DNA of 64,000 nucleotides from Aliiglaciecola lipolytica. Its GTDB lineage: Bacteria > Pseudomonadota > Gammaproteobacteria > Enterobacterales > Alteromonadaceae. The DNA lies in assembly GCF_018860635.1 (NCBI RefSeq), contig NZ_JAHKPT010000014.1, positions 1 to 64,000 on the forward strand, read 5' to 3'. The position numbers and the translations under genes are program-made. The number at the start of each line of letters is the position of its first letter. The first letter of the stretch is position 1. The notes under the pieces are model-generated. The model was not told where the DNA came from. It worked only from the letters and a program-made list of their open reading frames with translations, and ran no database searches. This document shows positions 1 through 7,651 of this stretch, one piece after another.

Positions 1-690
1 CTGTGGGGATCCCTCAGGCTAAGGCCCGTGCTACAGACATTAGTAGCGCGGCGTTTATGCCGTGATTTGTTTGAATCATATATGCCACGAGCTAAAGCCC
101 GTGCTACAGACATTAGTAGCACGGTATTTATGCCGTGATTTGTTTGAATCATATATGCCACGAGCTAAAGCCCGTGCTACAGACATTAGTAGCACGGTAT
201 TTATGCCGTGAATTGGTTGAATTGTTTACCGCGAACTAAAGCCCGTGCTACAGACATTAGCAGCACGGCATTTATGCCGTGGATTGGTTGAATTGGTCAC
301 CGCGGGCGAAAGCCCGTGCTACAGACATTAGTAGCACGGCATTTATGCCGTGGATTGGTTGAATTGGTCACCACGGGCCAAAAGCCGTGCTACAGACATT
401 AGTAGCACGGTATTTATGCCGTGGATTGGTTGAATTGTTTACCGCGAGCTAAAGCCCATGCTACAGGACATTAGTAGCACGGTATTTATGCCGTGGATTG
501 GTTGAATTGGTCACCGCGGGCGAAAGCCCGTGCTACAGACATTAGTAGCACGGTATTTATACCGTGATTTGTTTGAATCGTATACGCCACGGGCAAAAGC
601 CCATGCTACAGGACATTAGTAGCACGGCATTTATGCCGTGGATAGGTTGAATTGTTTACCGCGAGCTAAAGCCCGTGTTGCAGGATATTG
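1..690. repeat. Tandem array of ten REP-pair (BIME-like) units
   Basis: About ten units recur every 71-73 bases; the CTAC marker falls at 31, 104, 177, 248, 319, 390, 461, 533 and 606, with a decayed copy near 678. Each unit holds two head-to-head palindromes: GTAGCACGGTATTTATGCCG on the plus strand and its partner, a GTAG-headed copy of CACGGGCTTTAGCCCGTG on the minus strand, separated by AGACATTA. A 5' GTAG tetranucleotide before an imperfect palindrome is the hallmark of REP elements mobilised by RAYT (TnpA-REP) transposases. The array probably continues left of the window. It stops within about 10 bases of the stop codon of the gene at 695-1699, so it forms the 3' end of the long minus-strand operon and may act in transcript stability or termination. 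No RAYT gene is present here. Confidence 0.9.
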
Positions 691-694
691 AGAA

Positions 695-1699
695 TTAAAA
701 TGGGAAAAAGTCTAAGGAGTAATCCAAAATCGTAGCGGTTACTTGATCAGCACCAAAGTTCATCAATCGAATCCGATTAAGTAACTTTTCTTCCAACTCT
801 GGAAAGTCCAATTCACTAGATACCAGTTTTACTTTGGTCACAGAACCATCAGGGGCGATTTCGAGGTTAACCGTAATTTTTCCCTGTAAACTGGGATCAT
901 CTCTTAAAGCTCGACGATAAATGGTGTACAAGGCACCTTTGTTGACATCAAAACCTTTACGAATCGATTCAATATCTCGACTGCCTAGCACAGTATCTTC
1001 GGTGACTAGCTCTTTAGCAGCAAGAGACGCTAAACCTTCATTGGGGGCATCAAATTCTGTGGTTTTACGGCCAGCTAATTGGCCTCTTGCTCCCACGTCA
1101 GTTGATAAATCGCTGGTGTTTAAACCGCCACTTTTATCTGCCACTTTTTTGCCCACAAAAGCACGTTGCTGTTCATTAGTTTTGCCTGCACCTTTGATCA
1201 TTTCGGTATCCGCCAAATTATTTATATTGGCTTGCTCACGCATACTGTTCAAATCATCGGTAAATTGTAGCAAACCGCTTTGACTGGCTTTTTCCCTAGC
1301 TTGGTTGGCTAATTCTGCGTCAGTTGGTTTTTTCACCTCGACTTTAGGTTGCGGTTTTTCTTTCGGTTTTTCTGCCTTTTTTTCTGGCTTTGGTGGCTTG
1401 GGCGGTTCTTTTGGCTGCTCTTTTTTAACCTCAGGAATCTCTTCCGGAATGGGTTTAGGCGGCTCTATAGGTTTAGGTGGTTCAACTTTTTGAGCCTCGA
1501 TAATTCTAGTCAACTGGGGCGGAACCCGCTCCTTTTCTTCTCGGGTTTGCTCTGGTAACTGCTGCAATTTAACGATTAGGGCCAGCATAAAGGTAATCGC
1601 TAAAACCCCAATGGTTAATTTGCTGAAAAATTTGTTTTCCTGCTCACTAGAAGACCAGGGCAACTGGCTTCTAAACTGATAATGACTTAGGGAACTCAT
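695..1699 (-). CDS. TonB-like periplasm-spanning protein with AgmX/PglI-type C-terminal domain
   Basis: This 334-residue protein has one N-terminal membrane segment (about residues 28-45), a proline/lysine-rich rod (about 60-125), and a C-terminal domain (about 245-334) beginning near GALYTIYRRALRDDP. That last domain is the TonB-like AgmX/PglI tail found in proteins that work with TolQ/TolR-type motors in myxobacterial Agl-Glt machinery. It should sit in the inner membrane and reach toward outer-membrane partners. Its ATG overlaps the stop of the upstream ExbD gene by four bases (ATGA), preceded by GAGGGGG, so the two are translationally coupled. It lies last in the operon, right before the REP array. 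A role as ordinary TonB for siderophore receptors is less likely because the tail is of the AgmX type. Confidence 0.8.
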   Translation of the reverse strand: MSSLSHYQFRSQLPWSSSEQENKFFSKLTIGVLAITFMLALIVKLQQLPEQTREEKERVPPQLTRIIEAQKVEPPKPIEPPKPIPEEIPEVKKEQPKEPPKPPKPEKKAEKPKEKPQPKVEVKKPTDAELANQAREKASQSGLLQFTDDLNSMREQANINNLADTEMIKGAGKTNEQQRAFVGKKVADKSGGLNTSDLSTDVGARGQLAGRKTTEFDAPNEGLASLAAKELVTEDTVLGSRDIESIRKGFDVNKGALYTIYRRALRDDPSLQGKITVNLEIAPDGSVTKVKLVSSELDFPELEEKLLNRIRLMNFGADQVTATILDYSLDFFPF

Positions 1700-2226
1700 T
1701 TATCCCCCTCAGCTGGTAGATGTTGCTCTACCGCAAGAGATATATTGGTATAGCCCGCTTGCGCGCAAGTTTGCATTATTTTTTTAAGTAAACTGTAAGG
1801 AATAGCCTGATCACCCATTATGGTAATCGCTCGAGCAATCTCATTTGGATCTTGTTCTTCACTGCTGTCAACCGCAATAATTTTTGTGCGACTTTTTTGA
1901 TAGGTTAGCTCTTTTTCGAGTGCAGGAATGATCTCATCAGATTGTGACATCACCTGAGCAACGTCAGCCATTTTTTGACCTTGCAGTAAAATATGCTGGG
2001 CATTTACCAGCAAAACTAAGGTTTCTTGGGCTGCCGTATCGGCTGTAGATTCTGGCAATTTAACACTTTTATCAGTTTGTAAAACCTGCACATCTGATGC
2101 ATTAAACATTAAGAAAAATACCAGAATCGTAAAAATATCCATTAACGATACCAAACTTAGTTTGGACGTTTGTGCCATGCGCTTGTGATGTCTCTCCATG
2201 CGAGAGGCGCGTACTGATTTTTTCAT
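1696..2226 (-). CDS. ExbD/TolR-family protein with intact proton-path aspartate
   Basis: The protein has 176 residues: a basic cytoplasmic N-terminus, one membrane helix (about 25-42, SLMDIFTILVFFLMF) and a periplasmic domain. Asp30 sits at the position of the essential proton-pathway aspartate of ExbD, TolR and MotB-like subunits. With the TolQ/ExbB protein upstream it should form a proton-driven motor. It is the second of two ExbD paralogues in tandem, 13 bases after the first, and overlaps the TonB-like gene by four bases. The paralogue lacks this aspartate, so this copy is probably the energised one. Confidence 0.88.
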   Translation of the reverse strand: MKKSVRASRMERHHKRMAQTSKLSLVSLMDIFTILVFFLMFNASDVQVLQTDKSVKLPESTADTAAQETLVLLVNAQHILLQGQKMADVAQVMSQSDEIIPALEKELTYQKSRTKIIAVDSSEEQDPNEIARAITIMGDQAIPYSLLKKIMQTCAQAGYTNISLAVEQHLPAEGDK

Positions 2227-2239
2227 CGCTAATCCTCTG

Positions 2240-2779
2240 CTATGGGGTTTGGTTCGATTGGTTAGAAACGTCTTCTAGTGGCGCATCACCCAATGAAATT
2301 TGTGGAAACAATTCAGCTTGAACCACAGATGCCACTACGACGTCTTCATATGAACGGGTGGTATCCATTAATGCCACTATGACCTGATAAGGTATGTCAT
2401 GTTCTAGCAACAATGTGGCTTGGTTCTTTTCCAATTCTTGATTTTTGAGCGTTTGTTTAATTTGTTTTAACACATATTGCAGCGCTTCATAATCATACTC
2501 TTGATCCAAGTTTGGAATCGATTTAACTAAATATCCTTGGGGATAAAAAACTTCGAGACCAGAGTGACGCACGATAATTTCCAACTGTTTGTCTTCTTCA
2601 TCCAAATCAGTTTGCTCTGAGGCTTCACCAAGTTCTGGTAACGTCAGTTCTAAAACGGTGATTCGAGAAAACACCATCATCATCAGTAACACAGGCACTA
2701 AAACTATCATCAAATTCATAAATGAAGTGATATCTAATTCCGCATCCTGCTTTTGCAGACGTTTTTTTCTGCCCAACAT
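2240..2779 (-). CDS. ExbD/TolR-family protein with Asn in place of the conserved Asp
   Basis: This 179-residue protein has one N-terminal membrane helix (about 18-38) and a periplasmic region with a charged stretch near 55-65. Aligning ITSFMNLMIVLVPVLLMMM with the family's TPLID-type motif puts Asn22 where the proton-carrying Asp normally lies. The change is visible in the sequence; loss of proton transfer is an inference. It starts six bases after the ExbB gene and is followed by a paralogue that keeps the Asp. Paired TolR-like subunits are also seen in the Agl motor (AglQ and AglS). Confidence 0.85.
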   Translation of the reverse strand: MLGRKKRLQKQDAELDITSFMNLMIVLVPVLLMMMVFSRITVLELTLPELGEASEQTDLDEEDKQLEIIVRHSGLEVFYPQGYLVKSIPNLDQEYDYEALQYVLKQIKQTLKNQELEKNQATLLLEHDIPYQVIVALMDTTRSYEDVVVASVVQAELFPQISLGDAPLEDVSNQSNQTP

Positions 2780-2785
2780 ATGGAA

Positions 2786-3439
2786 TTAATCCGTGTTACG
2801 TGAACGGGTAGAAATTGCCTGGCGTCCCATCAAGGTGTTTAAACACTTCACCCCAGCCATTTCCATACTATCAATAATCTCAGTGGTTTTAGTTTGCAAT
2901 ATAGAATGACAAGCCAACAGCGGAATAGCCGCTATCAAGCCAAATGCAGTTGTATTCATGGCCACAGAGATACTTTGTGAAAGTAAGCTAGCCTTTTCTG
3001 ATGGATCGGCAGTTGCAACGGCTGAAAACGCAGCGATAAGACCAATAATAGTCCCTAACAAGCCTAACAAAGTAGATATATTCGCCAATGTAGCTAGGTA
3101 AGCTGTGCGCTTCTCTAAACGCGGCGTCGTCTCCATCAAGCCCTCTTCCATGGCGTATTCAATATCTTCACGGCGTTGGCTCAACGACATTCTGGCGATA
3201 CCGGCGCCAATGATGCGACTGATGGGCGCTTTATTCGTTTTGCCAAAATTCAAAATGCCTTCATAGTTGGCAGATTCCAACATAGGTTCGATTAACTTGA
3301 ATGCTTTTTGATTGGTTTTTTTCGCCTTGCTTAAAAACACGTAGCGCTCAATTGCGATAGCGACTCCTAATGCCAGAACCACAGCAATGGGAAACATAAA
3401 GGAACCACCTTCTTGAAAGAAGCGAACTATAATATCCAT
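2786..3439 (-). CDS. MotA/TolQ/ExbB-family proton channel protein
   Basis: The 217-residue protein has the three-helix layout of TolQ/ExbB: a first helix near 13-35, then a cytoplasmic loop, a second near 110-135 (ANISTLLGLLGTIIGLIAAF) and a third near 155-180 (SVAMNTTAFGLIAAIPLLAC). The Gly/Thr-rich second and third helices match the MotA/TolQ/ExbB channel signature. It should form the inner-membrane stator with the two ExbD proteins directly downstream. A 123-base gap with no terminator separates it from the preceding gene in the operon, so an internal promoter is possible. Confidence 0.92.
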   Translation of the reverse strand: MDIIVRFFQEGGSFMFPIAVVLALGVAIAIERYVFLSKAKKTNQKAFKLIEPMLESANYEGILNFGKTNKAPISRIIGAGIARMSLSQRREDIEYAMEEGLMETTPRLEKRTAYLATLANISTLLGLLGTIIGLIAAFSAVATADPSEKASLLSQSISVAMNTTAFGLIAAIPLLACHSILQTKTTEIIDSMEMAGVKCLNTLMGRQAISTRSRNTD

Positions 3440-3562
3440 AAAATTACCTTAATTTTGCAATACCGACAGTCTACGCATTACTGTCTGTTTTTAGCGTATG
3501 TGATTATCCACACAGTTAATCATTTTAATAACTTACTACTCGGCTGTTAGCCAGTTATTGTT

Positions 3563-3907
3563 TTATTTTTTACCCGTAGCGCGTTCAAAGTGTTCCACTT
3601 TGCGGGTGAACTCTTCACGATCTAACGGCATAAAGTCTTGTTCTATTCGTTTTACAAAAGGGCTCGGTAGGGATGCCTTATCTCGCGGAGGTTGCCAAGG
3701 CACAATTGATAACACTCTTGGCTGTTCCCTATTACCTCGAATTGTATCTTGGATCAGTATTTTTCCGTTTACCTCAGTGACTATTTGATTGGATTTTGTC
3801 TCGTCTTGATTAGTATCTAAGGGTTGCTGCTCAGATTGCGCAAACACACTAACAGAACTGAACAAAGTAATGAATGAGAAGCTTAACATTTTGGGTCTAA
3901 TTTTCAT
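3563..3907 (-). CDS. Small exported protein of unknown function
   Basis: A 114-residue protein with a clear Sec signal peptide (about residues 1-23, cleavage after VFA). The mature part is short and polar with a basic C-terminus; I do not recognise a family. Its ATG overlaps the stop of the upstream TPR lipoprotein gene by four bases (ATGA), so it is made together with that protein. Position between the TPR proteins and the TolQ/TolR genes suggests a periplasmic accessory part of the same envelope machine. Confidence 0.7.
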   Translation of the reverse strand: MKIRPKMLSFSFITLFSSVSVFAQSEQQPLDTNQDETKSNQIVTEVNGKILIQDTIRGNREQPRVLSIVPWQPPRDKASLPSPFVKRIEQDFMPLDREEFTRKVEHFERATGKK

Positions 3908-4719
3908 TTGTTAACTCCATTTTGAGATTTTGCAATCTGCCGCTGTAAATCAGCTATCCAGCCCCTAACTTGTCGTTTAGGCTTGTCCTGTAACCCTTGA
4001 TAAAGCTCGTAGTTTTCAAGTGCTAGTTGCTTTTTACCCAGATACAAATCATACAATATTCCCAAGTTTAAATAGGCATTGTCATAAGCAGGATAACTGC
4101 TAATAGCATATTGATAATGCTGTTCAGCTAGCTCAAACTCGCCCATTTCTCGGAATACTTTGGCTAAACGATTATGCGCAAAATAATTATGTTGGTTCAA
4201 GCCAAGGGCCGTTTCATAATCCGCCTTAGCAGCAACTAAATAGGCTTTTTTTTGTTCTTCGTGGTTATTCTCGGTGTCTGCAAATTGTTGCATTTTCAGA
4301 TCACCTAACTGTACCCAAGGACCGGATAATGTGGGTTCTTGGCTAATCAATTTTTGCAATAACTGGTTGGCCTGTTTGAGGTTTCCCGCCTGCTTCGCGG
4401 CAAGGGCTTGGTCAAATTGGTATTTAACTGACGCTTTTACCGCAGTAGAGCCTGACAAATATAAATTTGGTTGGGATTTTAATGCTAAAATCTTGACCTG
4501 CATGGGATCCAAAGGGGCAACTTCTGGGGTTATAGCATTGCTATTAGTTTGTTGCTCACTCAACGTTTCCTGAGACGCAGATTCAGAGGTCGATGGCGAG
4601 CTAAAAAGACTGTCCATACTGGCACAACCAGGTAACAACACAATCAAGCCCAATAGTGCATAAAAACAGCCAACAGAATGCCAAAATTTGTTCGTTACCT
4701 GCGCGTTAGAAAATCGCAT
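3904..4719 (-). CDS. TPR-repeat lipoprotein
   Basis: Translation most likely begins at the ATG at 4719, because GGAGG stands 6-7 bases upstream; longer reading frames lack this. The 271-residue product has a lipoprotein signal (LLPGC, Cys32; Ala at +2 predicts outer-membrane sorting). Tetratricopeptide repeats occupy about residues 90-250 (for example QALAAKQAGNLKQANQLLQK, then a unit near FAHNRLAKVFREMGEFELAE). It overlaps the end of the preceding large TPR gene by 14 bases and the next gene by four. TPR lipoproteins of this sort (compare GltE/AglT in Myxococcus) scaffold outer-membrane assemblies; orthology is not shown. Confidence 0.82.
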   Translation of the reverse strand: MRFSNAQVTNKFWHSVGCFYALLGLIVLLPGCASMDSLFSSPSTSESASQETLSEQQTNSNAITPEVAPLDPMQVKILALKSQPNLYLSGSTAVKASVKYQFDQALAAKQAGNLKQANQLLQKLISQEPTLSGPWVQLGDLKMQQFADTENNHEEQKKAYLVAAKADYETALGLNQHNYFAHNRLAKVFREMGEFELAEQHYQYAISSYPAYDNAYLNLGILYDLYLGKKQLALENYELYQGLQDKPKRQVRGWIADLQRQIAKSQNGVNK

Positions 4720-7651
4720 TGGTGGCCTCCGATAACTGTTCTTGTTTGTTATAACGGCCAGGTAACAGTTTACGCAACGCATCGAAGCTTTCCTTCACCC
4801 AGCGATCGTATACCCCTTGCCAAGTGCGCTGAATATTCGCTTCATGGATACCAATAGCCTGCTCTTCAAACGGATAGGCTTGTTCTTCAAGAAGAATATT
4901 ATATTGCTCCAATTCCAACTCAGACAAGCCTTTAGGTCGCTCAGAGTCCATTAGGTCCCGGGCTAACTGTCCATATATTTCACCAATTTTAAAATTAGCC
5001 ACTGTACTAAATTCAGCGATTTTGTATTCCAGTGTTGCATTTAAAGAATCGAGCGCTTTATCTAATACTTGGCGTTTTTTAGTTAAACTCTTGTTCAAGG
5101 GCAAGGATAACTTGACGCGGTTGAACGCCTGTACGTCATCCTCAGCAAAGACCATAGAAGCCATTGCTGCAAGATAGCGTGAACGGTCTGTGCGGGCTTC
5201 ACTCGCTTGCCCATCACCTTGAATTAGCTTTTTGAGCCAAAATCGTCGTTTCGCCTGTTCGTTGCTTTGCGCATAAAACTCACTCATTTGAAAACGTGCT
5301 TCAGTGACTTGGTTAAATGGCAGCGGATAACGATGAGCATAGGTGCGATAACTATCAAGTGCAGCATCCCGTTGCTCGGCCTTGAGATAATATTGGGCAG
5401 CAATATACAGAGCTTCGCGACCTTCTTCTGAATCTGGATTGGCTTGCCACAATTGTTTCAATTCGTTAGCGGCAGGCAACCAGTTTTGGTTTTGTTGATA
5501 GGCAAATATCAGTTTATCTTGTATGTTTTCAGCCAACGAATGGGCTGCAAAACGTACTCTGAAGTCTTCTAACAACCCTATTGCTTCTGGCCACTGCTTC
5601 AATTCCATCAAATAGGTTGCCGCATCATATTGTGCGTTAACACGTGCGCTACTGGTAGGAGCCTTGGCAATGACTCTCAAAAAGTCTTCGATTGCTAAGG
5701 CGACATATTGTTTTGCGAGATTCCCTTCCGCCTGTTTATAAATACTGGCGGCCAATCGTTCAAGCATGTCCTTATAAAGAGGGTCATCTTGGTTTAATTC
5801 AGCCAAAATTTGTTCGTAACTCAATTCAGCTCGTTGATATTGTTGCAGCGCAAACTCACTATGGGCAATCACTAATTGACCGGCCATTTTTCGTTCCTCA
5901 CTGACCTCTGGCTGCCAAGACAAAACAACTTCTGCGCTTTTGATTGCTGGTAAATAACGTTGTAAATCAAATAGCTGCTGCATGGTGTCATACTGCACAT
6001 CCACGGCTCTAGGATCATCACTAAATCGACTGACAAATTGTTGTTGGCTAGCAAGTTGTTCATCCTGCCAGTGTTGTTGCGCGGCAACATCAGTCAAGGT
6101 TTCTCGTAGAGCCCTAAATGATAAAATCGCCGCATAACCTGCTTCTGCAGCTCTGGGTTCATTAAGATATTCGTAAGCATATCTTTCATAGGCGGTGATG
6201 GCTTGTTGATAATTTTGAGCTTCAAATAAGCTTTCTGCCAAATTGAAGGTAATTTGCGGAGTTAAGTCATCGTGAGGAAAGGTTTCAATAAACTCGCGGT
6301 ACAAACTAGCCGCCTGAGCGTAAGCAATTTGTGCTTTTTGACGATTGTCATCTACCTTATCTAACTGCTCTTCCGTTGGTTGATTGGCGGCCTTGGTTAA
6401 CAATTGCGCTTTACTATGTTCGTACTGCGCAAGTTCTTGAATATAAGCTTTCAAGAAAGGTTTTACTTCTTCTTGAATCAGTTGTCCCCAATCTTGCCAA
6501 AATGGTCCGTTAATACCGTATTGGTCAACAAAATCTTGTTTGGCCGGTAATACGAATGTTGGGAATTTACCAATAATGTATGCATCAATTTGTTTTACCG
6601 CAAACACCGGCGCTTGATTATGCTCTGGATGAACGTCAGTAAAACCTCGATACACTAAAGCACTATCTCTAAAGCGATCTTCGTTTAAAAATTGTTGACC
6701 TAAACGGTCGTAAACTAAATTTTCGTAATGGCGTTCGCCTACTTGCTGATAGAAAGCTTTAATACTTTGCTCAGCGCCTTGATATGAAAACAGCAGCGCC
6801 ATGATACGAATACTATCGTTGACTAGCCGCTTTTCTCCAACCGGCAATTTTTCTAATTGCTGTTCAGCATTCAATTGTCTCAACATCTGAAAATCTATCA
6901 CGCTATTGGGTAATTTTTGATCCAGTAGTTGAGTAAAGGCCAATAACGCGTCTTGATAAAGTTCGACTTTAAAATAGCTCCAGCCCAACATATAGGCTGC
7001 GGTCATGAAGTAGTCAGTATAAGGGCCTTGTTCGAGCACGGTCTGATAAGCCTGAATAGCCGCACTGTAATCTTTATTGTTGAATAGAATTTCACCGCGT
7101 CTGAACTGCAATTCAGCTAAATAAAGGGTGTGAGGGTATTTACTTAAAAGCCTATCTATTACTTGCAAACTCTGCTGCGACTCACCTTGCAAATCATGGG
7201 CCTTGGCTAATTGATAAAGAACCTCTGCATTTTCCTTTTGTTCAGGATGACGTTCCAAAATTGATTGATATTGGGCAATTGCAAGGTCATAAACACCCCT
7301 ATCCATGGGATCGGAACCAACCTCTTGCTGTTGCTCAGCGAGCAATACTTCTAAATCCGCCAGACGATATTGTACGATTTTTATGGTTTCTTGATCCTCG
7401 ACGATATCCAGTAAACTCACGTACGCATCGCGCAATGTCTTTAGTCCCTGATCGGGCAAGGGGTCATGATTCAAAGTCACAGGCTCAAAGTAGAATTCTC
7501 CCAGCGTTTTACGTTTTTCCACAGAATTGACCGCTGGTGGTTCGTCAAACATGCCTGCACACGCGAGCAAATAAAAAGTACTGATAAGCAAGACTAACGA
7601 ACGAAGCGTACGGACTGAAAATAGTCGTGAAAAATAAACAGGTTGGCTCAT
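4706..7651 (-). CDS. Large TPR-repeat outer-membrane lipoprotein
   Basis: The 981-residue product begins with a signal peptide ending in the lipobox LLAC (Cys31, Ala at +2, so probably outer-membrane). Almost the whole mature chain is helical tetratricopeptide-type repeats, for example AEVLYQLAKAHDLQGESQQS near 145 and AAYMLGWSYFKVELYQDALL near 220. It carries no catalytic motif that I recognise and should be a long periplasmic scaffold, comparable in size and style to the TPR proteins of Glt-type machines. The start overlaps the upstream gene's stop by four bases and the end overlaps the following TPR lipoprotein, so all three are probably coupled. Confidence 0.82.
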   Translation of the reverse strand: MSQPVYFSRLFSVRTLRSLVLLISTFYLLACAGMFDEPPAVNSVEKRKTLGEFYFEPVTLNHDPLPDQGLKTLRDAYVSLLDIVEDQETIKIVQYRLADLEVLLAEQQQEVGSDPMDRGVYDLAIAQYQSILERHPEQKENAEVLYQLAKAHDLQGESQQSLQVIDRLLSKYPHTLYLAELQFRRGEILFNNKDYSAAIQAYQTVLEQGPYTDYFMTAAYMLGWSYFKVELYQDALLAFTQLLDQKLPNSVIDFQMLRQLNAEQQLEKLPVGEKRLVNDSIRIMALLFSYQGAEQSIKAFYQQVGERHYENLVYDRLGQQFLNEDRFRDSALVYRGFTDVHPEHNQAPVFAVKQIDAYIIGKFPTFVLPAKQDFVDQYGINGPFWQDWGQLIQEEVKPFLKAYIQELAQYEHSKAQLLTKAANQPTEEQLDKVDDNRQKAQIAYAQAASLYREFIETFPHDDLTPQITFNLAESLFEAQNYQQAITAYERYAYEYLNEPRAAEAGYAAILSFRALRETLTDVAAQQHWQDEQLASQQQFVSRFSDDPRAVDVQYDTMQQLFDLQRYLPAIKSAEVVLSWQPEVSEERKMAGQLVIAHSEFALQQYQRAELSYEQILAELNQDDPLYKDMLERLAASIYKQAEGNLAKQYVALAIEDFLRVIAKAPTSSARVNAQYDAATYLMELKQWPEAIGLLEDFRVRFAAHSLAENIQDKLIFAYQQNQNWLPAANELKQLWQANPDSEEGREALYIAAQYYLKAEQRDAALDSYRTYAHRYPLPFNQVTEARFQMSEFYAQSNEQAKRRFWLKKLIQGDGQASEARTDRSRYLAAMASMVFAEDDVQAFNRVKLSLPLNKSLTKKRQVLDKALDSLNATLEYKIAEFSTVANFKIGEIYGQLARDLMDSERPKGLSELELEQYNILLEEQAYPFEEQAIGIHEANIQRTWQGVYDRWVKESFDALRKLLPGRYNKQEQLSEATNAIF

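Noticed and set aside
1-690. CRISPR-like array
   Set aside because: The whole unit is repeated, so there are no unique spacers, and no cas gene is present; each unit is a pair of GTAG-headed palindromes.
921-1558. Several plus-strand frames opposite the TonB-like gene
   Set aside because: They mirror the Pro/Lys-rich rod of the real gene and lack start signals.
695-3439. Ordinary TonB-ExbB-ExbD system feeding the TonB-dependent receptor at 22758-25409
   Set aside because: The rod protein ends in an AgmX/PglI-type domain, there are two ExbD copies, and the genes are embedded among TPR and barrel genes.
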